Below are positions 1 to 8,464 of a DNA stretch of 64,000 nt, in pieces. The position numbers were made by a program, and so were the translations under genes. Below the pieces are notes generated by a model. That model saw only the letters and a list, made by a program, of their open reading frames with translations. It was not told the origin of the DNA and did not search any database. The DNA is from Streptomyces roseirectus. Its GTDB lineage: Bacteria > Actinomycetota > Actinomycetes > Streptomycetales > Streptomycetaceae. Position 1 is the stretch's first letter; each line of letters starts with the position of its first letter. Location of the stretch: NCBI RefSeq assembly GCF_014489635.1, contig NZ_CP060828.1, positions 7,862,001-7,926,000 of the forward strand, given 5' to 3'.

Positions 1-63
1 CGGGTGCAGGGGGCAGCGTAGCGCCCCGAAGCGACAGGCCCGGCACAGGGGGATCCCAGGGGG

Positions 64-222
64 ATGACTCGTACTGATCAGCCGATTGTCGACCTGTTGA
101 CCCATCCGCCCGCCGCCGCATACGTTGCTGACCAGAGAAAGCGCTTGCTGCGACGACCGCCGGCCCCACCGGCGACCGCCGCCCCCGCTCGCGCGTACGG
201 TCGCCAGTCCGAGGAGTGCTGA
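64..222 (+). CDS. Possible small ORF upstream of the Gfo/Idh/MocA operon
   Basis: This is an ATG-initiated frame of 52 residues. The N-terminal half (MTRTDQPIVDLL onward) reads like protein, and the C-terminal half is Pro/Ala/Arg-rich. G-runs lie just before the ATG, one of them adjacent to it, so the ribosome site is poorly spaced. The frame ends inside the start region of the next gene (216-231), which would allow translational coupling. Third-position GC is lower than in neighbouring genes, which argues against it. I recognise no family. It may equally be untranslated leader of the operon. Confidence 0.25.
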   Translation: MTRTDQPIVDLLTHPPAAAYVADQRKRLLRRPPAPPATAAPARAYGRQSEEC

Positions 223-230
223 TCACCCCC

Positions 231-1361
231 ATGCCCCCGACCACTCCCCTCGACGGCCGCAGAATCCGCGCCGCCGTCATCGGCACCGGCGCCATCGCGC
301 GCGGCTCCCACCTGCCCGCGCTGCGGCAGCTCGCCGACGACATCGAGGTCGTCGCCGCCGTCGACATCGACTCCGCCGCCGTCGAAGCCTTCTGCGCCGA
401 GGGCGGGGTACCCCACCCGTACACCGACCTGGAGCTGATGCTCGCCGAGCAGCGCCCCGACCTGGTCACCATCTGCACCCCTCCCACCCTGCACCGCGCC
501 CAGAGCCAGGCCGCGCTGCGCGCCGGCGCCTGGGTGCTGTGCGAGAAACCGCCCGTCCTGACCCTTGCCGAGTACGACTCCGTCGCCGCCGGGGAAGGCG
601 CGGAGTCGGGCCCGTACTCCTCCATCGTTTTCCAGCACCGTTTCGGTTCAGGGACCCGGCACGTCCGCCGGCTCCTCGCCGAGAAGGCGCTCGGCCGCCC
701 CCTCGTCGCCCACTGCCAGACCACCTGGTACCGCGACACCGCCTACTACGCCGTGCCCTGGCGCGGACGCTGGGCCACCGAGGGCGGCGGACCCGCCATG
801 GGCCACGGCATCCACCAGATGGACCTCCTGCTCGACCTGCTCGGCCCGTGGAGCGAGGTCCGCGCGATGGCCGGACGGCTCGTGCACGACGTCGAGACCG
901 AGGACGTCTCCACCGCGCTCCTGCGCTTCGACAACGGCGCGATGGCGACCGTCGTCAACAGCGTGCTCAGCCCCGACGAGGTCAGCCGGATCCGCATCGA
1001 CTGCGAGCGCGCGACCGTCGAACTCGTCCACCTCTACGGGCACTCCAACGCCAACTGGACGATCACCCCCGCCCCCGGGGTCTCCGAGGAGGAGCTGGCG
1101 TCCTGGCTCGACTTCGGTGCGGACGTGCCGAGTTCGCACCTGGAGCAGCTGCGGGAACTCGTCGCGAGCATGCGCGCAGGTCAACGGCCGCGGCTCAGCG
1201 GGGAGGAGGGGCGGGCCAGCCTCGAACTCATCAGCGCGCTCTACAAGTCGGCGTTCACCGATGTCACCGTCCGGCGCGGGGAGATCGGCGCGGGCGACCC
1301 GTACTACACCGCGCTGCACGGAGGCGCGCCCGGCTGGGCGCCCGAGGAGGGAACCGCGTGA
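231..1361 (+). CDS. Gfo/Idh/MocA family NAD(P)-dependent oxidoreductase
   Basis: This is a predicted cytoplasmic sugar or cyclitol dehydrogenase of 376 residues, the usual family length. The N-terminal Rossmann fold shows VIGTGAIA (about residues 16-23), and the family lysine motif EKPP lies near 105-108. The C-terminal half is the substrate-binding alpha/beta domain. The start is uncertain: GAGGAG at 211-216 lies 14 nt before the ATG at 231, and a GTG at 216 would add five residues. It is the first gene of a tight operon, since its TGA overlaps the next start in a GTGA. The neighbours (DUF6807/PmoA and a cupin) are typical companions of carbohydrate-catabolic dehydrogenases. The substrate cannot be read from the sequence. 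Confidence 0.88.
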   Translation: MPPTTPLDGRRIRAAVIGTGAIARGSHLPALRQLADDIEVVAAVDIDSAAVEAFCAEGGVPHPYTDLELMLAEQRPDLVTICTPPTLHRAQSQAALRAGAWVLCEKPPVLTLAEYDSVAAGEGAESGPYSSIVFQHRFGSGTRHVRRLLAEKALGRPLVAHCQTTWYRDTAYYAVPWRGRWATEGGGPAMGHGIHQMDLLLDLLGPWSEVRAMAGRLVHDVETEDVSTALLRFDNGAMATVVNSVLSPDEVSRIRIDCERATVELVHLYGHSNANWTITPAPGVSEEELASWLDFGADVPSSHLEQLRELVASMRAGQRPRLSGEEGRASLELISALYKSAFTDVTVRRGEIGAGDPYYTALHGGAPGWAPEEGTA

Positions 1362-2272
1362 GCCAGGGACTGCGTGTCGTCCACGCGCACGGCGACCACA
1401 TCACCGTCACCGAACCCGTCACCGGCGTCGAACTCCTCTCGTACGTCTACCGCGCCGAGGCCGACTGGGAGGCGCCCAAGCCGTACGTCCACCCGCTGCG
1501 CACCCTCGCCGGCGACGTCGTCACCGACTACCGGCCCAACGACCACCGCTGGCACAAGGGGCTCTCGCTGACCGCCTCGCACCTGTCCGGCGCGAACCTG
1601 TGGGGCGGCAACTCCTATGTCCACGGCGAGGGTTACCTCGCGCTGCCCGAGCGGGTCGGGTCGATGCGGCACACCGGGTTCGACGAGGTGACCGCCGACG
1701 GCGACCGCGTCGTCATCGCCGAGCGGCTGACCTGGCACCCGTACGACGGCGCGCTGTGGGCCGAGGAGGCGCGGCGGGTCGAGGTGCACGACGTCGACCT
1801 CGACTCCCGGTCCTGGGCGCTCACGTGGACGAGCGCCATCACCAACCGGCGTGCCGAACCACTGCTGTTCGGCAGCCCCACCACCGCCGGGCGCGAAATG
1901 GCGGGCTACACCGGGCTGTTCTGGCGCGGGCCGCGCGCGTTCCGTGACGGCCGCATCATCGGGCCCGACGGGGAAGGGCCCGCACTCATGGGCACGCAGG
2001 GGCCGTGGCTCGCGGTCTCCGGCGAGCACGACGGCGCCGACGGGCACGCCACGGTCGTCATCGCGCACGCGCCCGAGAACGCCGGCGGGCATCCCGCGCA
2101 CTGGTTCGTCCGCAACGACCCCTTCGCCGCCCTCGCTCCCTCCTGGGCCTTCTTCGAGGAGCTCGAGCTGCCGCCGGGCGAGACCCTGACCCGGCGCTAC
2201 CGGGTCGTCGTCGCGGACGGGGCCTGGGAGCGGGACGACATCGCCAAGTACCTCGAGGAGCGGCCGTGGTGA
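1358..2272 (+). CDS. DUF6807 (PmoA-type) family protein
   Basis: This 304-residue protein has the family pattern seen in actinomycete sugar operons. A His-rich core reads PNDHRWHKGLSLTASHLSG, followed by WGGNSYVHG, and the C-terminal half is rich in beta strands and aromatic residues, including an EMAGYTGLFWRGPRAFRDG stretch. I assign it to DUF6807, often labelled PmoA, from memory of these motifs; its biochemical role is not established. The GTG start at 1358 overlaps the upstream stop in a GTGA, so it is probably translationally coupled to the dehydrogenase. The position suggests it acts on the same carbohydrate-derived substrate. Confidence 0.8.
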   Translation: MSQGLRVVHAHGDHITVTEPVTGVELLSYVYRAEADWEAPKPYVHPLRTLAGDVVTDYRPNDHRWHKGLSLTASHLSGANLWGGNSYVHGEGYLALPERVGSMRHTGFDEVTADGDRVVIAERLTWHPYDGALWAEEARRVEVHDVDLDSRSWALTWTSAITNRRAEPLLFGSPTTAGREMAGYTGLFWRGPRAFRDGRIIGPDGEGPALMGTQGPWLAVSGEHDGADGHATVVIAHAPENAGGHPAHWFVRNDPFAALAPSWAFFEELELPPGETLTRRYRVVVADGAWERDDIAKYLEERPW

Positions 2273-2976
2273 ACGGGTTCCCGGGGCTGCCGGGCGGGGT
2301 CGGGGTGTCCCGGCTGTGCGTGTACGACTGGCCCGCCGCCGACGGGCTCCACGGCGGAACTCCCCATATGCACCTGGCCTGTTCGGAGGGGTACGTCGTC
2401 ACCGGCGGCCGGGGAGCGGTCCAGACGCTGACGTCGTCCGGCTACGAGGAGACCGTTCTGGAGCCGGGGACGATCGCCTGGTTCACCCCCGGCACCATCC
2501 ACCGCCTCGTCAACGAGGACGACCTCCAGATCACCGTCCTCATGCAGAACTCCGGTCTCCCCGAGGCGGGCGACGCGGTCCTCACGCTGCCCCCGCAGTA
2601 CCTGACGGACCCCGAGACCTACGCCTCGGTCACCCGCATCCCCCTCGACGCCCCCCGCGCCGAGCAGGAGCAAGTGGCCCGCACCCGCCGGGACTTGGCC
2701 CTGGAGGGCTACCGAGCCCTCCGCGCCTCCCCCGACTCCCTGACCGCCTTCCACGAAGCCGCCGCCGCCCTCGTCCGCCCCCGCCTCGCGGAATGGCGCG
2801 AACGCTGGCAACAAGGCGCCTCGGCCGCCGCCCAGGCCACGGGCGACCAACTCGAACGCCTCGGCCGGGGAGATGCCTCCCACCTGCGCGACGCCGTTGT
2901 CCGCGCCGAACAGCCCGCCGAGCGGGGGAAGTTCGGAATGTGCGGGCGGCTGGACGTGTACAAGCTGGAGGGCTGA
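2269..2976 (+). CDS. Cupin-domain protein of the Gfo/PmoA operon
   Basis: This 235-residue protein has an N-terminal cupin barrel: GGTPHMHLACSEGYVVTGG supplies metal-ligand-like His and Glu residues, and a second strand pair reads PGTIAWFTPGTIHRLVN. An alpha-helical C-terminal region of about 110 residues is rich in Arg and Ala. GTG codons at 2266 and 2269 are both possible starts. The first overlaps the upstream gene and the second forms a GTGA overlap with its stop. This is the third gene of the operon, likely a sugar-binding or isomerase-like accessory protein. The exact activity is unknown. Confidence 0.78.
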   Translation: MNGFPGLPGGVGVSRLCVYDWPAADGLHGGTPHMHLACSEGYVVTGGRGAVQTLTSSGYEETVLEPGTIAWFTPGTIHRLVNEDDLQITVLMQNSGLPEAGDAVLTLPPQYLTDPETYASVTRIPLDAPRAEQEQVARTRRDLALEGYRALRASPDSLTAFHEAAAALVRPRLAEWRERWQQGASAAAQATGDQLERLGRGDASHLRDAVVRAEQPAERGKFGMCGRLDVYKLEG

Positions 2977-3526
2977 CGGGGAAGTCGCCGGGGGAGACCC
3001 CGGCGACAAGGCCGTCTGGCACGACCTCTGGTCCTCCCTCTGCCACCAAGGGGACGTCTACAGCGCGAGCTTCGCCGCCCTGCCCCTGCTCGTCGGCATA
3101 GCGACGGGCCGCGCTCCCGGAGACCGGGCCGAGGCGGTCCTCATGGCGGGCCACATCGCGGGCGCCGCCGACGCCGGGCAGTGGGCCCGGTACGCGCCCC
3201 ATTTCGCCGAACTGATCCCCGTAGCCCGGGACCTCCTCGCCGAGGCGCCGCCCCTCGACTCCGGTACTTTCGTCTATCACCTCCAGGGACTCCTCGCGTT
3301 CGAGGGCGTCCCCGTGTGGTCGACCGAACTGGAGCTGCTTCTGGACGAGTTCGAGGTCGAGTGTCCTGACTGCGGGGCGGGGTCGGCCGTGTGCCTCGGG
3401 CTCGACGCCGACGACCTCGATGTCGAACTCTTCGCGGCGGACCCCGCCGAACTGACGGGCATCGGGGCACGGTTGCACGCGTTCGCCGTGGACGGCGGGC
3501 AGGGCGAGGTGGCGGTGAGGGGGTGA
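2975..3526 (+). pseudogene. 5'-truncated hypothetical protein gene
   Basis: The reading frame from about 2975 has good codon bias and a conserved-looking start at WHDLWSSLCHQGDVYSASFAALPLL. It continues to a Cys pair (CPDC) and an acidic C-terminus. No ATG, GTG or TTG occurs in frame between the cupin stop and this conserved block. The only upstream start (2873) lies inside the cupin gene, where the frame is a low-complexity shadow. I therefore read it as a gene that lost its promoter and N-terminus, probably by a deletion joining it to the cupin stop. I know similar Streptomyces hypothetical proteins but no function. Translation from 2873 or from the internal ATG near 3144 remains possible. 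Confidence 0.55.
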
Positions 3527-3559
3527 GGCTGCCGGGTGGTGAGGGGCGGTTGCCCGTTC

Positions 3560-4024
3560 TCAGGCCGGGGACGGGCCCGACACCGTCCAGCCCGGGGTCT
3601 GGGGGTGGGCGGTGAGGTCTTCGTGGGAGATCTCGTGGCCGCAGGTGGCGCAGGTGAGGCGGGGGTGGAGTTCGTGGCCGCAGGTGTGTTCGAGGAGCAT
3701 GGGGCGGTCGGGGCGGAGGTAGCGGTCGCCCCAGGTCATGAGGGTGATGAGGACGGGTTCGAGGTCGAGGGCGGCCTGGGTGGGGCGGTAGTCGTGGCGC
3801 GGGGGGCGGTCGGAGTAGGTGTGTTTCGTGAGGACGCCGGCGTCGACCAGGCGGCGCAGGCGGGCCGAGAGGACGTCGCGGGGGGCGCCGATGTTGCGGA
3901 TCAGCTGGTCGAAGCGGCCGTTGCCCAGAAGGACCTCGCGGAGGATCAGGAGGGCGTACTTCTCGCCGACGAGGTCGAGGGCGCCGGCGATGGAACAGGG
4001 GCGGGGGTTTTTCGGGGCGGCCAT
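3560..4024 (-). CDS. HxlR-family winged-helix transcriptional regulator
   Basis: This is a DNA-binding repressor or activator of 154 residues. Near the N-terminus CSIAGALDLVGEKYALLILREVLLG is the HxlR winged-helix signature, followed by FDQLIRNIGAPRDVLSARLRRLVDAG as recognition helix and wing. A C-terminal zinc-like set (HTCGHELHPRLTCATCGHE) is present. The ATG at 4024 is preceded by TAAACT seven nt upstream, so I predict a leaderless mRNA. A longer start at 4057 would lie inside the operator and is less likely. It is divergent from the thiolase gene, and the shared intergenic region carries two matching palindromes, so it probably controls both itself and the thiolase. Confidence 0.9.
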   Translation of the reverse strand: MAAPKNPRPCSIAGALDLVGEKYALLILREVLLGNGRFDQLIRNIGAPRDVLSARLRRLVDAGVLTKHTYSDRPPRHDYRPTQAALDLEPVLITLMTWGDRYLRPDRPMLLEHTCGHELHPRLTCATCGHEISHEDLTAHPQTPGWTVSGPSPA

Positions 4025-4044
4025 GAGGGTCAGTTTAGGTGAGG

Positions 4045-4111
4045 GTTTGGATTTCAAACTTTGCTGGTCATCGGCGCACCCGTGGGAGTACGGTGAGTTT
4101 GGAATTCAAAC
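4045..4111. promoter_or_regulatory. Twin HxlR-type operator between regulator and thiolase
   Basis: Two copies of an inverted repeat GTTTG-N5-CAAAC occur at 4045-4059 and 4097-4111, with spacers GATTT and GAATT. Their centres are 52 bp apart, close to five helical turns. One lies just upstream of the predicted leaderless promoter of the HxlR gene, and the other lies 20 bp before the thiolase start. The sequence is directly visible; binding by the adjacent HxlR protein is inferred. Confidence 0.65.
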
Positions 4112-4131
4112 TTACTCGACTGGAGGCACCC

Positions 4132-5301
4132 ATGCGTGACGCCGTCATCGTCGAAGCCGTCCGCACCCCCGTCGGCAGGGGCAGGCCCGGCGGCGCCCTG
4201 GCGCACGTCCACCCCGTCGAACTCCTCGCCCACACCCTGCGCGCCCTGGCCGACCGCAGCGGCGTCGACCCCGCGCTTGTGGACGACGTCATCGGCGGCA
4301 CCGTCGACCAGGTCGGCGAGCAGGCCGTCAACACCACCCGGTACGCCGTCCTGTCCGCCGGCTACCCGGAGTCCGTGCCGGCCACGACGGTGGACCGGCA
4401 GTGCGGCTCCTCCCAGCAGGCCGTGCACTTCGCCGCGCAGGGCGTGATGGCCGGCGCCTACGACCTCGTCGTCGCCTGCGGGGTCGAGTCGATGAGCCGG
4501 GTCCCGATGTGGTCGAACGTCCTCGACGGCACGGACCCCTTCGGCCCCGGCATCGCCCGCCGCTACCCGCAGGGCCTGGTCCCGCAGGGCATCAGCGCGG
4601 AACTGATCGCCGCCAAGTGGTCCCTCACGCGCGCGCGGATGGACGAGTTCGCCGCGCGGTCCCACCACAGGGCCGCGACCGCGTGGGAACGGGGCCGTTT
4701 CGACGTCGAGGTGGCCCCGCTGGACGGCGTCGCCCGGGACGAGTCCGTGCGCCCCGCCACCACCCCCGAGATCCTGGCCGGCCTCAAGCCCGCCTACTAC
4801 GACCCCGCCTATGCCGAACGCTTCCCCGAGATCGAGTGGAACGTCACCGCCGGCAACGCCAGCCCCGTCAACGACGGCGCCTCGGCCGTCCTGATCGCCT
4901 CCGCCGAGACGGCCGCCCGCCTCGGTCTGCGCCCCCTCGCGCGCCTGCACAGCTTCGCCGTCACCGGCGACGACCCCCTCCTCATGCTGACCGGCGTGAT
5001 CCCGGCGACGGAGAAGGTGCTGCGCAGGGCCGGCCTGACCCTCGCGGACATCGACCTCTTCGAGGTCAACGAGGCGTTCGCCAGCGTCGTCCTCGCCTGG
5101 CAGCAGGAGACCGGCGCCGACCTCGCCAAGGTCAACGTGGACGGCGGCGCCCTCGCCCTCGGCCACCCCCTCGGCGCGAGCGGCACCCGCCTGACGACGA
5201 CCCTGGTCCACTCGATGCGCGAGCGCGGCGCCCGCTACGGCCTGCAGACCATGTGCGAGGCGGGCGGCATGGCCAACGCGATGATCCTGGAGGCCGTCTG
5301 A
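4132..5301 (+). CDS. Acetyl-CoA C-acyltransferase (thiolase)
   Basis: This 389-residue enzyme cleaves 3-ketoacyl-CoA with CoA, or condenses acyl-CoAs in reverse. The three thiolase active-site regions are intact: nucleophile Cys91 in VDRQCGSSQQA, His345 in LALGHPLGASG and Cys375 in MCEAGGMANAM. GGAGG at 4122-4126 gives good spacing to the ATG. A standalone thiolase beside an HxlR regulator suggests inducible fatty-acid or aromatic beta-oxidation. No dehydrogenase or hydratase partner is adjacent, so the pathway is open. It converges on the next gene across a short hairpin. Confidence 0.93.
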   Translation: MRDAVIVEAVRTPVGRGRPGGALAHVHPVELLAHTLRALADRSGVDPALVDDVIGGTVDQVGEQAVNTTRYAVLSAGYPESVPATTVDRQCGSSQQAVHFAAQGVMAGAYDLVVACGVESMSRVPMWSNVLDGTDPFGPGIARRYPQGLVPQGISAELIAAKWSLTRARMDEFAARSHHRAATAWERGRFDVEVAPLDGVARDESVRPATTPEILAGLKPAYYDPAYAERFPEIEWNVTAGNASPVNDGASAVLIASAETAARLGLRPLARLHSFAVTGDDPLLMLTGVIPATEKVLRRAGLTLADIDLFEVNEAFASVVLAWQQETGADLAKVNVDGGALALGHPLGASGTRLTTTLVHSMRERGARYGLQTMCEAGGMANAMILEAV

Positions 5302-5304
5302 TCC

Positions 5305-5318
5305 GACCCCGAGGGGTC
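5305..5318. terminator. Bidirectional hairpin between thiolase and TVP38 gene
   Basis: GACCCCGAGGGGTC is a perfect palindrome in the 15-bp gap between two convergent genes, and its 3' arm overlaps the stop codon of the downstream minus-strand gene. There is no U-tract, as is usual in Streptomyces. Confidence 0.5.
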
Positions 5319-6075
5319 ACTTCCCGCGCAGGTGGTGCCGCTTGCGCCAGGCCAGCACCGCCCCCGCCACCGACGGCAGCGCGATCGCCGCCACGGCGAT
5401 CAGGAACACCGGCGAGGTCGGCGACGAGGCCCGCGCCCCGGCGACGACGTACGCGGCCGTGTTGGGCACCGACCCCAGCGCGGTCGCGAACAGGAACGGG
5501 AACCAGCGGATCCGCGACACGGAGGCCCCGTAGTTCGCGAGCCAGAACGGCATCCCCGGGAAGAGCCGCGCCGCCAGCATCGAGCGCAGCCCGTGCCGGC
5601 TGAGCTGCCCGTCCGCCGCCCGCAGCAGCCGCCCGCGCAGCAGGGGCCGCAGCGCGTCCTGCCCCAGCGTCCGCCCGAGCCCGAACGCGAGCCCCGCGCC
5701 GAGCACCGTGCCCGCGAGCGTGGTGACGAGCCCCACCTCCCAGCCGAACAGCGCGCCCGCCGCCAGGTTCAGCAGCGGCCGGGGCACGAACGCGACCGTG
5801 CACAGCCCGTACGCCACCGTGAAGACGACGGCGGCCGACGCGCCCGTCAGCTGCGGCGGCCAGCCGTCCTGGAGGAGCCGCTGCGGCTCGAAGAGCAGCA
5901 CGCATGCCCCGGCCGCCGCGAGCAGCGCGACCAGCAGCGCGAAACGGGACCAGGGCGACAGCAGCACGCGCGCGAGACGCCCTGCGGCGGCGGGCACGGG
6001 GACGACGAGCTCAGTGGCGGCGGCCGGGGGAGCGGCCAGGGCGGTGCCCCCAGAGCTGGTGGTGGCATCGAGCAT
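5317..6075 (-). CDS. TVP38/TMEM64 (SNARE-associated, DedA-like) membrane protein
   Basis: This is an integral membrane protein of 252 residues. After a small-residue-rich N-terminal tail of about 40 residues there is a first membrane helix (FALLVALLAAAGACVLLF). The VTT domain then shows FVPRPLLNLAAGALFGWEVGLVTTLAGTVLG, a central amphipathic stretch, RLFPGMPFWLANYGASVS and two C-terminal helices. The family is implicated in lipid scrambling or ion transport in other organisms; the role here is unknown. TACCGT lies six nt before the ATG at 6075, supporting a leaderless start there rather than at upstream codons. It is divergent from the EF-Tu region. Confidence 0.87.
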   Translation of the reverse strand: MLDATTSSGGTALAAPPAAATELVVPVPAAAGRLARVLLSPWSRFALLVALLAAAGACVLLFEPQRLLQDGWPPQLTGASAAVVFTVAYGLCTVAFVPRPLLNLAAGALFGWEVGLVTTLAGTVLGAGLAFGLGRTLGQDALRPLLRGRLLRAADGQLSRHGLRSMLAARLFPGMPFWLANYGASVSRIRWFPFLFATALGSVPNTAAYVVAGARASSPTSPVFLIAVAAIALPSVAGAVLAWRKRHHLRGK

Positions 6076-6186
6076 CCCGTGACGGTAGCTCACCGGGCTG
6101 TCTGATCGCTTTATGGGCCTCGTCACCGAGGCGACGCTGAACGGGCCCGCGCGGAAAACCGTTCGACGCGTGCCGGAACGTCGACG

Positions 6187-6300
6187 ATGATCGAGCACAT
6201 GTTCCGGTACGCCTTCCACCTCGCAGCATCCGCCGTCGCGGATGCCCCGAAGGCTGCCGTCGCGTACGTCCTGGCCGCTGTCGACGGCGCCCGAAGCTGA
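6187..6300 (+). CDS. Candidate 37-residue leader peptide upstream of tuf3
   Basis: This short frame runs from an ATG and encodes an Ala/Val-rich helix-forming peptide ([19 protein letters not shown]...). About 84 per cent of its codons end in G or C, the bias of real genes here. Only a weak GGAA-type ribosome site precedes it. Its stop codon coincides with the 5' arm of a strong hairpin that ends 60 nt before the EF-Tu start. The arrangement resembles an attenuator leader. The peptide has no family I recognise, and translation is inferred only. Confidence 0.4.
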   Translation: MIEHMFRYAFHLAASAVADAPKAAVAYVLAAVDGARS

Positions 6301-6341
6301 CCCTCCCCGGACAGTCCGGCGGACCCCGTGAGGGGAGGGTC
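6299..6341 (+). promoter_or_regulatory. Hairpin between leader ORF and tuf3 (possible attenuator)
   Basis: GACCCTCCCC at 6299-6308 pairs perfectly with GGGGAGGGTC at 6332-6341 across a 23-nt loop. The loop holds GGAC and GTCC segments that could form a competing stem. The first arm overlaps the TGA of the upstream short frame, so a ribosome stopping there would block folding. This could be an attenuator or a simple terminator; the sequence cannot decide. Confidence 0.45.
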
Positions 6342-6401
6342 GGACGGACATCCGGGGTCCCGTTTCTCTCCGCTCACGGACACGCTTCGAGGTACACAGC
6401 C

Positions 6402-7574
<1,173 letters not shown>

Positions 7575-7597
7575 CGTCCACCAGGCACAATGAGCGG

Positions 7598-8440
7598 GTG
7601 AACCCCGAACCCGTTCCCGTCTTCCGTGCCGTCGACCATGGGTTCGCCAAGCTCATGCCCGATGTGGACCGGGCCCGGGCCTGGCTGCTCACGGTCGACG
7701 GCGCACCCCAGTCGTACGTCGACCTCGACGCCCCCGAGCACCTGGAGTTCGAGTACGTGAGGCGGCTCGGCCACGCGCTGGACGTCCTCGTGGACGGCGG
7801 CACCCCGGACGTCGTCCACCTCGGCGGCGGCGCCCTCACCCTGCCCCGCTACCTCGCCGTCACCCGGCCCGGCGCGCGGCAGCAGGTCGTCGAGTTCGAC
7901 CGAGGGCTCCTCGACCTGGTCGTCGAGGAACTGCCGTTGCCGGACGGCGAGTTCACGCTGCACGCGGCCGACGCGCGCGCATGGCTCGCGGCGGCGCCGG
8001 ACGCGTGTGCCGACGTGATCGTCGGGGACGTGTTCGGCGGCTCGCGGGTGCCCGCGCAGGTCACGTCGAGCGGGTACGTCCGTGAGGTGGCGCGGGTGCT
8101 GCGGGGCGACGGGGTCTACCTCGCCAACCTCGCCGACAGCGCCCCGTTCGACTTCCTGCGCTCCCAACTCGCCGGGTTCGCCGAGGAGTTCACGGAACTC
8201 GCGGTCGTCGCGGAACCGGCGGTGCTGCGCGGGCGGCGGTTCGGGAACGTCGTCCTCGTCGCCGCCCGCAGGCCGCTCGACCTGCCCGCGCTGGCCCGCC
8301 GCACCGCGTCCGACGCCTTCCCCGCGCGGGTCGAACACGGGCCGGGGCTACGGAAGTTGATCGGCGGCGCACGGCCGGTGCGGGACGCGGACGCGGTGCC
8401 GTCACCCGAACCGCCCGAGGGGGCCTTCGGGGTCGGATGA
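7598..8440 (+). CDS. Spermidine synthase-like (aminopropyltransferase-fold) protein
   Basis: This 280-residue protein has a Rossmann methyltransferase-like fold related to polyamine aminopropyltransferases. It has a short N-terminal beta region, the SAM-type loop VVHLGGGALTLPRYLA, an acidic strand end VVEFDRGLLDLV, a DVFGGSRVP segment at the usual catalytic-loop position, and a C-terminal LVAARRPLDLP strand. I do not see the full polyamine-binding signature, so whether it makes spermidine is uncertain. The GTG at 7598 is preceded by CACAAT six nt upstream, suggesting a leaderless transcript independent of tuf3, whose stop is 23 nt away. It converges on the MFS gene. Confidence 0.8.
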   Translation: MNPEPVPVFRAVDHGFAKLMPDVDRARAWLLTVDGAPQSYVDLDAPEHLEFEYVRRLGHALDVLVDGGTPDVVHLGGGALTLPRYLAVTRPGARQQVVEFDRGLLDLVVEELPLPDGEFTLHAADARAWLAAAPDACADVIVGDVFGGSRVPAQVTSSGYVREVARVLRGDGVYLANLADSAPFDFLRSQLAGFAEEFTELAVVAEPAVLRGRRFGNVVLVAARRPLDLPALARRTASDAFPARVEHGPGLRKLIGGARPVRDADAVPSPEPPEGAFGVG

Positions 8441-8464
8441 CCCCGGCCGGCTCAGGCCGGGGTC
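8439..8464. terminator. Bidirectional terminator enclosing both stop codons
   Basis: GACCCCGGCC at 8439-8448 and GGCCGGGGTC at 8455-8464 form a perfect 10-bp stem with a six-nt loop. The stop codons of the plus-strand gene (8438-8440) and of the minus-strand MFS gene (8452-8454) lie within or at the edge of it. Confidence 0.75.

Noticed and set aside
78..638. Minus-strand frame at the left edge of the window
   Set aside because: Gly/Ala/Val-rich shadow of the Gfo/Idh/MocA gene without recognisable residues.
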